From the NCBI RefSeq assembly GCF_007097145.1, contig NZ_VJVZ01000005.1, positions 248,001 through 312,000 on the forward strand: a stretch of DNA of 64,000 bases. Direction: 5' to 3'. Made by a program: the position numbers and the translations under genes. Position 1 is the stretch's first letter. The number at the start of each line of letters is the position of its first letter. The notes below the pieces were generated by a model. The model did not search any database and was not told the origin of the DNA. It was given only the letters and a program-made list of their open reading frames with translations. This DNA comes from Flavobacterium zepuense (GTDB lineage Bacteria > Bacteroidota > Bacteroidia > Flavobacteriales > Flavobacteriaceae). Positions 54,149-63,639 of this stretch are shown here, in pieces.

Positions 54149-54793
54149 TTATTTGTGTTCTTGGATTTTTTTTATCTGTTTTATCTGATATTCAATTTTT
54201 GTTGTTTCGATATGTTTATTCCAATAGGGTTTATTTTGAAGAAATTTTCCCCAATTAGATAGATGCTCAGCGGTATTGTTATTTCCGTTTACATCATCAA
54301 GAAATTTTAGAGCTTCTAAAACCTGTGCTTGGTCAAACCATAATTCAGGTTTTAATAGATAATAGTCTAAATAAGTTTTTAAATATGTTATACACTTATC
54401 TGTGTTAAACCACGCCATTACAAAGGCATAGATCCCACCTGCGTAGCAAACTTCACTTTTAAGCAGATGCACCCCGATTACATCAATAAATTGTGTATAA
54501 TTTTTAATGGCGGCAAAATATGCACCCGTTTGACGGGTACGCCAATCAAAATTGCCAAGTAGCTGTGCAACTACTTCGGGCGTTATTTCATTTTTAATAG
54601 CAATTACTTTTTGATAAAAGTCATTGTCATGCTCTGCATAACCAATTTGCATATAAAAGGATTGTACCCATTTATCAATGAAAGGTTTTGAGAGTTGTTC
54701 TTCATTTAGAAATGCAGGTAACTCGCTAAACGGCGAGTTATGTATTATTGTAGCTCCCGCCGAATGGAGTTTTAATCTTTCTGATAGGTGCAT
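54149..54793 (-). CDS. Hypothetical helical protein (DUF6000-like)
   Basis: A 214-residue cytosolic protein. Start ATG at 54793 (MHLSERLKLHSAGATIIHNS); a longer frame upstream has no support. The sequence is helical with the pattern NFDWRTRQTGAYFAAIKNY near 90, which recalls DUF6000 or similar helical-repeat families; confidence in that is low. No signal peptide. It lies between rimO and the glutamine cyclotransferase, all on the minus strand. Confidence 0.6.
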   Translation of the reverse strand: MHLSERLKLHSAGATIIHNSPFSELPAFLNEEQLSKPFIDKWVQSFYMQIGYAEHDNDFYQKVIAIKNEITPEVVAQLLGNFDWRTRQTGAYFAAIKNYTQFIDVIGVHLLKSEVCYAGGIYAFVMAWFNTDKCITYLKTYLDYYLLKPELWFDQAQVLEALKFLDDVNGNNNTAEHLSNWGKFLQNKPYWNKHIETTKIEYQIKQIKKIQEHK

Positions 54794-54917
54794 ACTATTT
54801 GGTATTAATAGTTTAAGTAAAATATACGTTTTGGTATAAAAAAGGCCACCTCGCGGCAGCCTATAATACAATTTATAGTCGGCATCAAATAACCGAATAA
54901 CCGAATTACCAAATCAA

Positions 54918-55958
54918 CTATTCTTTAATTCTGATCTCAAACATTTTATCCCATTTTTTACCGGTAATAAAAAATGTTTTGGTTTTAGCGTTGTAAGCAA
55001 TTCCGTTAAGAACATCGGTGTCAGGGTATTTTGTTATTTTGTTTTTAAGGTCGGCCAGGTTAAGAACGCCCTCAACAGCGCCGGTAGAAGGATCAATTAC
55101 GGCAATAGCATCAGTCTGGTAAATATTACCGTAAATTTTACCATCAACCCACTCCAGCTCGTTGACTGATTTCACCTTGTTATTTTCAGTATATACATTC
55201 ACGTAGTCAACCTCCTTAAGCGTTTCCGGGTCAAGTTTATAAATTTTCTCCGTGCCATCACTTTGGTACAGGTTGATATCGTCGTGCGTTAGCCCCCAGC
55301 CCTGTATAGGCTTAGCATACTGAAATTCTTTTACCTTTTTAAGATTGCCCGCATCATAAATAAAACCGGTATTTTCTTTCCAGGTAAGTTCGTATATCTT
55401 GTTGTTAAATACGGTAATGCCTTCGCCAAAGTAGCGCCCTTCTAACGGAACTTCTTTATACATGGCACCTGTTTTATAGTTGGTTTTGCGCAATTTTGAT
55501 TTTCCGTACTGCCCGGTGCCCTCTATAAGGGTGTCTTTATAAAACTCGAGTCCCTGGGTATACGATGCCGTGTCGTGCGGATAAGTATTTACAATATCAT
55601 ACGCCAACATTTTTACCTTAACGTTGCTAACCAGTTCTACACGGGTAGTAGCCTCGGTGCTTTTACCTTCGTGGTATACTAACGCTTTAATATTCTGGTA
55701 GCCAAATTTTTGATCTTTTAGCGGTGCTTCAAACTTTTCATTGCCTTTTGCAGTACCTAATTTCTTATCGTTTAGGTAATATACAACAGAGTCTATTGCA
55801 GTGTTTTTAGCGTTTTCGATAGTTAACGGAACCGATTCCTGCGACTGATATTGCCCTTTTAGGGGCGTGGCATCAATATTAAAAGAAATATTTGCATCGT
55901 TACAGCTTGTTACAACTGCTGCCAACAAAATGAATGCTAATAAGTTATATTTTTTCAT
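54918..55958 (-). CDS. Glutamine cyclotransferase lipoprotein
   Basis: A 346-residue protein with lipobox VTSC (Cys19). A short beta domain is followed by a five-bladed propeller with YTQGLEFYKDTLIEGTGQYG, LYQSDGTEKIYKLDPETL and NELEWVDGKIYGNIYQTD, characteristic of bacterial/plant-type glutaminyl cyclases. They convert N-terminal glutamine to pyroglutamate on exported proteins. The ATG at 55958 begins the signal sequence. In Bacteroidetes this activity matters because many exported proteins begin with Gln after signal cleavage. Confidence 0.9.
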   Translation of the reverse strand: MKKYNLLAFILLAAVVTSCNDANISFNIDATPLKGQYQSQESVPLTIENAKNTAIDSVVYYLNDKKLGTAKGNEKFEAPLKDQKFGYQNIKALVYHEGKSTEATTRVELVSNVKVKMLAYDIVNTYPHDTASYTQGLEFYKDTLIEGTGQYGKSKLRKTNYKTGAMYKEVPLEGRYFGEGITVFNNKIYELTWKENTGFIYDAGNLKKVKEFQYAKPIQGWGLTHDDINLYQSDGTEKIYKLDPETLKEVDYVNVYTENNKVKSVNELEWVDGKIYGNIYQTDAIAVIDPSTGAVEGVLNLADLKNKITKYPDTDVLNGIAYNAKTKTFFITGKKWDKMFEIRIKE

Positions 55959-56011
55959 GTGGTTAAATAAAGAGTAAGCAATATACAAAGCTATTTTATA
56001 TTGGCAATGCC

Positions 56012-56041
56012 TTGCAAAAAATGAAAAACATTGTATCTTTG
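56012..56041 (+). promoter_or_regulatory. Promoter of the SRP RNA gene
   Basis: TTG at 56012-56014, a 19-base spacer and TATCTTTG at 56034-56041 match the Bacteroidetes consensus exactly. The RNA would start at about 56046. Confidence 0.75.
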
Positions 56042-56045
56042 CACC

Positions 56046-56140
56046 GGCAAGTCCTACACGACCAGCTCCTGCAGACTCCTCCAGGGTGGGAACACAGCAA
56101 AGGTATGTGGTTGAGCGGTGCGATGTAGATCGCTTGCCAT
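56046..56140 (+). ncRNA. ffs: Signal recognition particle 4.5S RNA (small type)
   Basis: The ends GGCAAG at 56046 and CTTGCC ending at 56138 pair, closing a long hairpin. The conserved SRP domain IV elements CCAGG and GGGAACACAGCAAAGGTA-like sequences with the GGTGGAACA-type loop are visible in the middle, as in Ffh-binding 4.5S RNA. A T-run follows directly. Its own promoter is just upstream. The protein partner FtsY is at 41.1 kb. Confidence 0.9.
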
Positions 56141-56245
56141 TTTTTTCTTTTTTTATGCAGGGTCTCCGTAAGGGAGATTTTTTTGTTTATAGGTGTTTCG
56201 AAACAAATAAAATTGTTGAGAAACAGATTTTCTTAAAGGTATAGT

Positions 56246-56271
56246 TAGTGAAATTTGTGCAATTCGTGGCA
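56246..56271. repeat. Half copy of the CACGAATT interspersed repeat
   Basis: GTGAAATTTGTGCAATTCGTG is related to the right arms of the elements at 7085-7139 and 34833-34891. It lies between the SRP RNA and the SDR gene and lacks the left arm. Confidence 0.5.
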
Positions 56272-56344
56272 AACTCATTAGCGTATTTAAACTCAAAAAA
56301 GTAATTTCGCCTTGCATTAAAAGCACATCAATCTGAAAAAATTT

Positions 56345-57148
56345 ATGAGCAAAGTAGTATTTATAACCGGCGGATCATCGGGCATTGGCAAAGCGACAGG
56401 TGAATTTTTATTAGCAAAAGGCTACACCGTTTATGGTACGAGCCGCGATCCTGAAAAAGTGATGAGGTCTTCATTTCGGCTGGTAGCAATGGATGTTAGA
56501 GATACCGCAAGCATAAAGACTGCCATAGCTACGGTTGTTGCCGAAGCCGGAACCATAGATATACTTGTAAATAATGCCGGCGTAGGTATTACCGGGCCAC
56601 TGGAGGAAATTCCTGCTGAAGAAATAAAAAACAACTTTGAAACCAACCTGTTCGGACCGATTGAGGTTATGAAGGCTGTACTGCCGCAAATGCGTGCGCA
56701 AAAGAGCGGACTTATAATTAACGTTACCTCTATAGCGGGATATATGGGCCTGCCGTACCGAAGTGTATATTCGGCATCAAAAGGGGCGCTGGAGCTTATT
56801 ACAGAAGCGCTACGTATGGAAGTTAAAAGCTTTGGTGTAACCATTACAAGTGTTGCCCCAGGCGATTTTGCCACCAATATTGCAGCAGGGCGATACCATG
56901 CTCCTGTGGTTAAAGGCAGCGCTTATGAGGCCGTTTACGGTGGCATACTTGCCACAATGAACGAGCATGTAGATGCCGGCAGTAACCCTAACGAAATGGC
57001 CGAAGCTGTTTATGCCATTATAAAAACCCCAAACCCTGCGGTGCACTATAAAGTAGGTGTTTTTATGCAAAAATTCTCGATAGTGCTTAAGCGAATTTTA
57101 CCTGATAAAGTTTACGAAAAAATGTTGATGAACCATTATAAATTGTAG
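56345..57148 (+). CDS. Short-chain dehydrogenase/reductase
   Basis: A 267-residue SDR. Cofactor motif [12 protein letters not shown] at residue 8, NNAG at 77, catalytic Ser129, Tyr142 and Lys146 in [11 protein letters not shown]. Arg residue after the first strand (TSRDP) suggests NADP. The C-terminal hydrophobic stretch resembles the retinol-dehydrogenase-like classical SDRs. Substrate unknown. It lies about 200 bp after the SRP RNA; the gap includes a half copy of the CACGAATT repeat. Confidence 0.9.
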   Translation: MSKVVFITGGSSGIGKATGEFLLAKGYTVYGTSRDPEKVMRSSFRLVAMDVRDTASIKTAIATVVAEAGTIDILVNNAGVGITGPLEEIPAEEIKNNFETNLFGPIEVMKAVLPQMRAQKSGLIINVTSIAGYMGLPYRSVYSASKGALELITEALRMEVKSFGVTITSVAPGDFATNIAAGRYHAPVVKGSAYEAVYGGILATMNEHVDAGSNPNEMAEAVYAIIKTPNPAVHYKVGVFMQKFSIVLKRILPDKVYEKMLMNHYKL

Positions 57149-57218
57149 TTTTGCACCGCAATTAAACCGCTGCCCTACAGGCAGATTTATAGAACAGGAA
57201 CAACATAAACATTATATC

Positions 57219-57875
57219 ATGAAGTTTTTTATAGACACGGCAAACCTTGCCCAAATTAAAGAAGCACAGGAACTTGGAGTGCTTGATGGTGTTACAACAA
57301 ACCCATCGTTAATGGCTAAAGAAGGCATTACCGGCAAAGACAACATCCTTAAGCATTATGTAGATATTTGCAATATTACCGATGGCGATGTTAGTGCTGA
57401 GGTTATTGCTGTAGATTATGACGGTATGGTTCGCGAAGGTGAAGAACTTGCCGAACTGCACCCGCAAATTGTGGTAAAACTGCCGATGACTAAAGATGGT
57501 GTTAAGGCTGCTAAATATTTTACCGATAAAGGTATTAAAACTAACGTAACCCTTGTGTTTTCTGCCGGGCAGGCTTTGCTTGCCGCTAAAGCAGGTGCTA
57601 CATATGTTTCGCCGTTTATTGGCCGTTTAGATGATATTTCTACTGATGGTTTACAACTAATAGAAGATATTCGTCTTATTTATGATAATTACGGTTATGA
57701 GACCGAAATTCTTGCAGCATCTGTACGTCACACCATGCACATTGTAAATTGTGCTAAAATTGGTGCCGATGTTATTACAGGACCGCTTTCTGCAATTGCA
57801 GGTTTATTAAAACACCCACTTACAGATAGTGGCCTTGCGCAGTTCTTAGCAGATTACGAAAAAGGAAACAAATAA
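57219..57875 (+). CDS. Transaldolase / fructose-6-phosphate aldolase family (Fsa/TalC-like)
   Basis: A 218-residue small transaldolase. It starts [20 protein letters not shown] with the active-site Asp, followed by [13 protein letters not shown]. The Schiff-base lysine is Lys87 in [32 protein letters not shown] closes the barrel. Small members do either transaldolase or fructose-6-phosphate cleavage; bacteroidete forms are usually called transaldolase. A terminator follows at 57902. Confidence 0.94.
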   Translation: MKFFIDTANLAQIKEAQELGVLDGVTTNPSLMAKEGITGKDNILKHYVDICNITDGDVSAEVIAVDYDGMVREGEELAELHPQIVVKLPMTKDGVKAAKYFTDKGIKTNVTLVFSAGQALLAAKAGATYVSPFIGRLDDISTDGLQLIEDIRLIYDNYGYETEILAASVRHTMHIVNCAKIGADVITGPLSAIAGLLKHPLTDSGLAQFLADYEKGNK

Positions 57876-57901
57876 TATCTCCGGATATTTTTAGATCATA
57901 A

Positions 57902-57940
57902 AGACAGGATTGCCTACTTAGGGCGATCCTGTTTTGTTTT
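57902..57940. terminator. Terminator between the transaldolase and TrxR-like genes
   Basis: ACAGGATTGCC pairs with GGCGATCCTGT (11 bp, one wobble) around TACTTAG, followed by T-rich sequence, ending the two convergent genes. Confidence 0.88.
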
Positions 57941-58847
57941 AAAAACGTTCGTCTATAAGGCATTTGTTTATTAGTGCCCCAACCTTATTGCCTGATGCCG
58001 CAGCATGCGCAATAGACCGGTAAAGCGACAAACAATCGCCTGCTGCAAAAATTCCGGGTATAGAGGTTTCCATATGTTTAGATATACATATGAAACCCTT
58101 CTCTGTAAAGTCTAAGCCTAATTTTTCAGGAATGTCACACTGTTGTTTAAAAGGCAGTTGGGTATAAATAACCTCGGGGCTATCGGCTTCGGTATCTTTA
58201 AAAAGCAGCTTTTTTATCTCGCCGCCCGATTCTTCTATGTAGTCGATCTCATTTTCTACCACCACAATATTATGGCTGTTGAGTTTCATAACCTCATCAG
58301 GACTTAGCGTGCTGGTACCGTTAGTGTACAGTGTAAGTTTATCGGTCCAGTTTCGTATCACTTTAGCCAACTCAAACCCCATATCTCCGTTACCAATAAT
58401 TCCCGTTACTTTATTAGCCGACTCAAAACCGTGGCAGTAGGGGCAATGCAATATACTAATGCCCCAGCATTCGGCAAATCCTTTAATATTAGGAATCAAA
58501 TCGGTTACCCCGGTAGCAAAGATAATTTTATGGGCCGTAAAGTTTTGGTTATCGGCGGTAAGCACTTCAAACGTTACACCGTTAGGCAACACATCTGTAG
58601 CCAGTCCGTCTAAAAAATTTACAGTGGGGTAGGCTAAAACCTGCTGTCTTGCCCTATTGGCAATATCGGTGGGGTGGCTGCCGTCATTTGTAATAAAGTT
58701 GTGTGCGTAAGGCGCTTTGGTATTGCAGGGGTTGCCGCTGTCTATAATTAAAACGCTACGCAGGCTCCTGCCCAGCGCCATAGCGGCAGAGAGGCCTGCA
58801 TAGCTTCCGCCTATAATAATAACATCGTATAATTGCTGTAGTTTCAT
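57939..58847 (-). CDS. Thioredoxin-reductase-like flavoprotein
   Basis: A 302-residue NAD(P)/FAD oxidoreductase. FAD motif VIIIGGSYAGLSAAMALG near residue 9, redox-active Cys pair in HCPYCHGFES near 140, pyridine-nucleotide GIIGNGDMGFELAK near 155, and closing FAAGDCLSLYRSI near 268. The CPYC sits as in thioredoxin reductase, but the compact sequence resembles the TrxR-like disulfide oxidoreductases (as in gliotoxin-type or bacillithiol-linked YpdA-related enzymes). The bshC gene suggests that a bacillithiol disulfide reductase role deserves thought, without proof. Start ATG 58847 is preferred over one 12 codons upstream. Confidence 0.88.
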   Translation of the reverse strand: MKLQQLYDVIIIGGSYAGLSAAMALGRSLRSVLIIDSGNPCNTKAPYAHNFITNDGSHPTDIANRARQQVLAYPTVNFLDGLATDVLPNGVTFEVLTADNQNFTAHKIIFATGVTDLIPNIKGFAECWGISILHCPYCHGFESANKVTGIIGNGDMGFELAKVIRNWTDKLTLYTNGTSTLSPDEVMKLNSHNIVVVENEIDYIEESGGEIKKLLFKDTEADSPEVIYTQLPFKQQCDIPEKLGLDFTEKGFICISKHMETSIPGIFAAGDCLSLYRSIAHAAASGNKVGALINKCLIDERF

Positions 58848-58923
58848 TGCCAGGTACTTGATGCATAAAGTTAGCCAACACAAAAACTATATCCTGCAAC
58901 TTTAACGTAACCTTATAAGGGAG

Positions 58924-58948
58924 GGAAAAACGCCCGAAAGGCGTCTTG
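58924..58948 (-). terminator. Terminator of the ClC channel gene
   Basis: On the minus strand ACGCC-TTTC-GGGCGT forms a short GC-rich hairpin followed by TTTTTC, just beyond the ClC stop. Confidence 0.75.
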
Positions 58949-58952
58949 ACAT

Positions 58953-60773
58953 CTATTCAATTACCATATCCTTTAGCCTTTCGCGGTAGGCAACCAGCAC
59001 TTTTTCTTTGTAGATAAAGCCGTAATAACGGTCGTCTTTAAGTACGGGAAGGTAGTTAGTATTGGCGGTTTCAAACTTTTCCATGATCATTTCGATGGAG
59101 TCTTCCACCGATGCAATTTCGGGTGGAACCGTCATTAATTCTTCCATCTTGGTGTATTTAACCTTAAACGGACTGAATATCAGGTTACGGATGTTTGCAA
59201 AATCAACCATGCCCAGAAGCCTGTTCTTTTCATCGGTCACCGCAAAATGATTGTATTGCGTGTTAGATAGCAATGCCACAACATCATCTACTTTTTGGTT
59301 GAGTGATAGCGTAGGCATATCGCTGCTAACCAGCTCCATAATATCGAGGCTGGAAAGTATGTTCTTGTCTTTGTTAGAGGTAAATACCTGGCCTTTATCG
59401 GCAAGGTGCTTAACATCCATAGAGTAAGTTTCAAATTGTTTAGATACTGCAAAGCTTATAGAAGACACGATCATAAGCGGTACCATGAGGTTGTAACCCC
59501 CTGTAATTTCACCAATCAGGAATATAGCCGTTAACGGCGCGTGAAACAGTCCGCTCAAAATACCCGCCATACCCACGATGGTAAAATTATCCAGGGGAAG
59601 GTTTTTGCTAAAGCCTATCATGGTGAAAAACTTGGCGACAAAAAAACCAAGGTACGACCCTACAAAAAGCGATGGTGCAAAGTTACCGCCGTTGCCTCCG
59701 CTGGCAAGCGTAAGGCCGGTAGCGTAAGCCTTTAAAAGCATGGTAACACCGGCAAAAAGCAGCAGTACCCAGCCGTTGTGTTTAAATTCTTCTAATATGG
59801 TATTGTCTAAGAGTTCCTCAGGGTGGGCGTTAGATAGTATCCTGATGCTCTCGTACCCCTCACCAAATAGGGTAGGAAACATAAAGATGATCAATGCCAG
59901 GGGTATGGCTCCGTACAACGCTTTACGGTAACCTTTTATCCTGAGCTTTGCAAAATGGGCTTCTACCTTCTGGAAGGTTTTAGCATGGTATAGTGATACA
60001 AATCCCGCCAATAAGCCTAATATTATGTAATACGGAATGTTATGCCAGTCAAAGTGTAAGGTACGCCTGAATGTTAGCAATACCTCTTCATTTAATATAA
60101 TGGTGGAAACCAGTGCACCGGTTGCGGCCGATATCATAATCGGTATGAATGCCGAAATGGTAACATCGGTAAGGATAACTTCTATGGCAAAAAGCACCCC
60201 TGCTATGGGAGCGTTAAAGGCTGCGGCCACACCGGCTGCCACACCACAGGCAAGGAGTAATATCCTGTCTTTGCGCGATAGTTTGTATTTACGGGCAAAG
60301 TTAGAGCCAAAGGCGGCCCCTGTTATAGTAATGGGCGACTCAAGCCCTGCCGATCCACCTAAGCCTACGGTAAGCGATGCTGTGATTATCTGGGCGTACA
60401 TTTGCTTGCGGGGCATAATGCCACCCTTTTTTGCCACAGCAACCAGTATGCGCGAACTGCCTTTTTCCAGTTTGCCATCCAGCAATCTTTTTATAACAAA
60501 AACGGTAAGCAATATACCCACTACGGGCAGTATACTGTTTATATAAGGTAACTTAAGGTATTTATTTACATAGGTGGCCCCAAGGAATACGTTGTGGGCA
60601 AAGCTTTTAAGTACAATTACCGCGAAGGAAGTAGATATAGCTACTAAAATGCAGGACAGGTAAATAAAGTGCCTTTCGGAGAGAAGGCTTTTGGCTATAA
60701 AAAATAAGGCTTCCAGCTTACCAAGGCTGCGCCTTACAGACAACCTGATGTTAGAAATAATGCGATTGGGCAT
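58953..60773 (-). CDS. ClC chloride channel/antiporter with CBS domains
   Basis: A 606-residue membrane protein with about 12-14 hydrophobic helices and two C-terminal CBS domains (about 465-600). Ion-pathway motifs are GGSAGLESPITITGAAFGS with the gating-type Glu near 148, and GGNGGNFAPSLFVGSYLGFF near 370. The motif reads GLESP where GREGP is more common. The Glu is present, so exchanger activity is possible. The CBS pair could bind nucleotides to gate the channel. Monocistronic. Confidence 0.93.
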   Translation of the reverse strand: MPNRIISNIRLSVRRSLGKLEALFFIAKSLLSERHFIYLSCILVAISTSFAVIVLKSFAHNVFLGATYVNKYLKLPYINSILPVVGILLTVFVIKRLLDGKLEKGSSRILVAVAKKGGIMPRKQMYAQIITASLTVGLGGSAGLESPITITGAAFGSNFARKYKLSRKDRILLLACGVAAGVAAAFNAPIAGVLFAIEVILTDVTISAFIPIMISAATGALVSTIILNEEVLLTFRRTLHFDWHNIPYYIILGLLAGFVSLYHAKTFQKVEAHFAKLRIKGYRKALYGAIPLALIIFMFPTLFGEGYESIRILSNAHPEELLDNTILEEFKHNGWVLLLFAGVTMLLKAYATGLTLASGGNGGNFAPSLFVGSYLGFFVAKFFTMIGFSKNLPLDNFTIVGMAGILSGLFHAPLTAIFLIGEITGGYNLMVPLMIVSSISFAVSKQFETYSMDVKHLADKGQVFTSNKDKNILSSLDIMELVSSDMPTLSLNQKVDDVVALLSNTQYNHFAVTDEKNRLLGMVDFANIRNLIFSPFKVKYTKMEELMTVPPEIASVEDSIEMIMEKFETANTNYLPVLKDDRYYGFIYKEKVLVAYRERLKDMVIE

Positions 60774-60845
60774 TGTAGTAGGGAAAATTTGAGAATTTGC
60801 AACAAAACGCTAATATAAGCCATTTGTGAAATTTTTCCACACGTT

Positions 60846-61511
60846 TTATATATTTTTTAGAGCTTCACGGGTGCTGAGGGGTTTTAAATTTGCGATTTCT
60901 ACAAATTGTTTTATAGCAGATGCATCGGTCTTGGCATATTCACGTAATGCCCAGCCTATGGCTTTTTGTATAAAGAATTCTTTGCTGTGGCGGTGCTTTT
61001 CACATTCCGAAAACAGCAAAGCAACGTTAGTATCTTTCTTATACCCCAGTTGAAACAGGATGGCCGACCTGTTAAGCCACATATTCCCGGAGCCTGAAAA
61101 CCGGGTTATAACTTTAGGAATCTCTTTAGGAAATTGCTGCAGATAACTGCCCAGCAGGTATTTAGAAATGGTATCTACGCTATCCCACCATGAATGGCTT
61201 ACCAGCAATTTTTCTATGATGGTAATATCCTCTTTAATGAAGTTCTTTTTAAGCTCCTTCATTAAGATTTCTATGGCAGTGTAGTGGTATTCGCGTTCTT
61301 TTTTACCGTAAAGGTCTAAAGCAATCTGGCGCGGATTTTCTTTTATTTCATCCTTAAAATTAGCCAGTTCTGCTTTAAGCAATGCCCTTCGCACATCGGT
61401 CTTTAACCCTATGAAAGGGAAAAGGTTCTTCATGTATTTTGCCATTGCCTCGGCATTTTGCGCGTTGGCATTGGCTATATAGGCCTGACTTATAGCATCA
61501 ATAAAAACCAT
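60846..61511 (-). CDS. DNA alkylation repair protein (AlkD-like)
   Basis: A 221-residue HEAT-repeat protein: PFIGLKTDVRRALLKAELAN near 30, YHYTAIEILMKELKKNF, WWDSVDTISKYLLG near 128 and FFIQKAIGWALREYAKTD near 187. These match AlkD/AlkC-type base-flipping-free glycosylases that remove alkylated purines. The WWDSVD block carries the catalytic Trp/Asp. It overlaps the AcpH-like gene by one base (TAATG on the minus strand). Confidence 0.92.
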   Translation of the reverse strand: MVFIDAISQAYIANANAQNAEAMAKYMKNLFPFIGLKTDVRRALLKAELANFKDEIKENPRQIALDLYGKKEREYHYTAIEILMKELKKNFIKEDITIIEKLLVSHSWWDSVDTISKYLLGSYLQQFPKEIPKVITRFSGSGNMWLNRSAILFQLGYKKDTNVALLFSECEKHRHSKEFFIQKAIGWALREYAKTDASAIKQFVEIANLKPLSTREALKNI

Positions 61512-62095
61512 TACAGTTCGGTAATTTTAATTTTTACATATGCCCGTATCTCCTCAAAAAATTCTGTGAATTCCTGTTCAAAGTCGGTGTAAAACTCCTG
61601 CAATTCGTTTATGGCATTTGTCATGCCCGATTTATTACCTGTACGGCGGTCTATCTGTGCTAAAGTTCGTGCAATGCCTTCAAGGTGTGCATTGCCCACC
61701 AGCCAGTTATTGCGTATCATGTGCGGTACCATTTGTTGCGTCTGGGTTGCCAGTACATTAAAATTATCGGTAAGTAACTCGTAAAAATCGGCAGCAAATT
61801 TCTCTAAGGGCTCGGGGTGGTAATTACTCCAGTTTTTGGCAAGAAAATGATCGTAATAAACATCGGCAATTACCCCTGCATAATGGTGGTAGTTGGCATG
61901 AAGCCTTTTGGTAGTTTGCCTGAAAACAGGGTGGCTGTCGGTAAAAGTATCTATGGCGCGGTGCAGCATAATGCCTTTGCAAATCCCCGGAGGGAAACTT
62001 TCGGGGCGGTGCCCGTGTATGCTGTCGGCCATAAAATTGCCTATCTTCAGTTCATTATCATTACCGGAAAGGTATATGTGGGCTAAAAAATTCAT
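61511..62095 (-). CDS. Acyl carrier protein phosphodiesterase-like protein (DUF479)
   Basis: A 194-residue protein with MNFLAHIYLSGNDNELKIGNF, HRAIDTFTDSHPVFRQ and VIADVYYDHFLAKNWSNYHP, the HD-like metal residues of AcpH. AcpH removes the phosphopantetheine arm from acyl carrier protein in E. coli. The activity here is inferred from family. It is the first gene of the pair with the AlkD-like gene. Confidence 0.9.
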   Translation of the reverse strand: MNFLAHIYLSGNDNELKIGNFMADSIHGHRPESFPPGICKGIMLHRAIDTFTDSHPVFRQTTKRLHANYHHYAGVIADVYYDHFLAKNWSNYHPEPLEKFAADFYELLTDNFNVLATQTQQMVPHMIRNNWLVGNAHLEGIARTLAQIDRRTGNKSGMTNAINELQEFYTDFEQEFTEFFEEIRAYVKIKITEL

Positions 62096-62244
62096 ACACC
62101 TAAGATAGGGAAAAGTTTTTAAGTCGTAAAGTCATCAGGTCTAAAGTCGGAAGTTCCTGTAGGGCAGGAGTGGAAATCTTAAATCTTAAATCTGCAATCT
62201 TAAATTGAAACCTTATCTTTGCTTTTTACACAAATACACTTATA

Positions 62245-63636
62245 ATGACTTTAATTAAATCGATATCAGGCATCAGGGGAACCATTGGCGGGCAAACCGG
62301 TGATAACCTTACTCCCGTAGATGCCGTTAAATTTGCTTCGGCTTACGGAACTTTCCTTAAAAATAATTCAGATAAAGAAAAGCTAACCGTGGTTATAGGC
62401 CGCGATGCGCGTATTTCGGGCCCTATGATCCATAACCTGGTTATGAATACGCTTGTAGGCTTGGGTATAAATGTAATAGACCTTGGCCTGAGCACTACGC
62501 CAACAGTTGAGGTTGCTGTGCCGCTTGAAAAAGCCGATGGTGGTATTATACTTACTGCCAGCCACAACCCTAAACAGTGGAATGCCCTTAAATTGCTGAA
62601 CGAAAAAGGCGAATTTTTAAGCGGTGCCGATGGCGCTAAAATATTAGAACTTGCCGATGCTGAGGCCTTTGATTTTGCCGATGTAGATAGCCTTGGCGAA
62701 ATCACGGTTAACGATGCCTATATGGACATTCACATAGATGAGGTGCTTAACCTGCCGCTTGTAGATGCCGAAGCTGTTAAAAAAGCAGGCTTTAAAGTAG
62801 TGGTAGATGGTGTTAACTCGTCGGGCGGTATCATCATCCCTAAATTGCTTGAGCAAATGGGGGTTGACGTAGTTAAGCTGTACTGTGAGCCTAACGGGCA
62901 TTTTCCTCACAACCCGGAGCCGCTTAAGGAGCACTTGGGCGATATTTGTAAACTTGTGGTTGAAGAAAAAGCCGACTTTGGTATTGTGGTTGACCCGGAT
63001 GTTGACCGACTTGCTTTTATTAGCGAAGACGGTGAAATGTTTGGCGAAGAATATACCCTTGTGGCCTGCGCCGATTATGTGCTGAGTAAAACACCGGGCA
63101 ATGCTGTAAGTAATATGTCGTCTTCACGTGCGCTGCGCGACATTACCCAAAAATATGGCGGAACCTATGAGGCAAGCGCCGTGGGTGAGGTTAACGTTGT
63201 AGAACTGATGAAAAAAAATAACGCCATTATAGGCGGCGAGGGCAATGGCGGTATTATTTACCCTGAGCTGCATTACGGCCGTGATTCGCTTGTGGGTGTA
63301 GCATTGTTCCTTACGTATCTGGCAGAGAACAATATTAAGTCGGTAGCTGCGCTAAGGGCTTCATACCCGCAATATTACATGAGCAAGAACAAAATTGAGC
63401 TTACCCCGCAAATAGATGTTGATGCTATTTTAATTGCTATGGCAGATAAATACAGCAGCGAGGAATTTTCTACAGTAGACGGTGTTAAGATAGATTTTGC
63501 TGATGAGTGGGTACACCTTCGCAAATCGAACACCGAGCCTATCATCCGGATTTATACCGAGGCACAAATGCAGCAAAAAGCGGATGACCTTGCCGTCAGG
63601 ATCATTAACGAGATTAAAGCCGTTGCGGGTATCTAA
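62245..63636 (+). CDS. glmM: Phosphoglucosamine mutase (GlmM-type)
   Basis: A 463-residue phosphohexomutase. N-terminal ISGIRGTIGGQTGDNLTP, the phospho-serine loop ILTASHNPKQWNALK with Ser106, metal-binding VDPDVDRLAFISEDG near 250, sugar-binding GEGNGGIIYPELHYGRDSL near 330, and phosphate-binding RKSNTEPIIRIYTEA near 425. It turns glucosamine-6-phosphate into the 1-phosphate for UDP-GlcNAc; the alternative GlmU-like protein is at 2.6 kb. Confusion with phosphomannomutase is possible. A -7-like TATCTTTG lies at 62214. The deformylase-like gene begins 3 bp after its stop. Confidence 0.9.
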   Translation: MTLIKSISGIRGTIGGQTGDNLTPVDAVKFASAYGTFLKNNSDKEKLTVVIGRDARISGPMIHNLVMNTLVGLGINVIDLGLSTTPTVEVAVPLEKADGGIILTASHNPKQWNALKLLNEKGEFLSGADGAKILELADAEAFDFADVDSLGEITVNDAYMDIHIDEVLNLPLVDAEAVKKAGFKVVVDGVNSSGGIIIPKLLEQMGVDVVKLYCEPNGHFPHNPEPLKEHLGDICKLVVEEKADFGIVVDPDVDRLAFISEDGEMFGEEYTLVACADYVLSKTPGNAVSNMSSSRALRDITQKYGGTYEASAVGEVNVVELMKKNNAIIGGEGNGGIIYPELHYGRDSLVGVALFLTYLAENNIKSVAALRASYPQYYMSKNKIELTPQIDVDAILIAMADKYSSEEFSTVDGVKIDFADEWVHLRKSNTEPIIRIYTEAQMQQKADDLAVRIINEIKAVAGI

Positions 63637-63639
63637 ACC

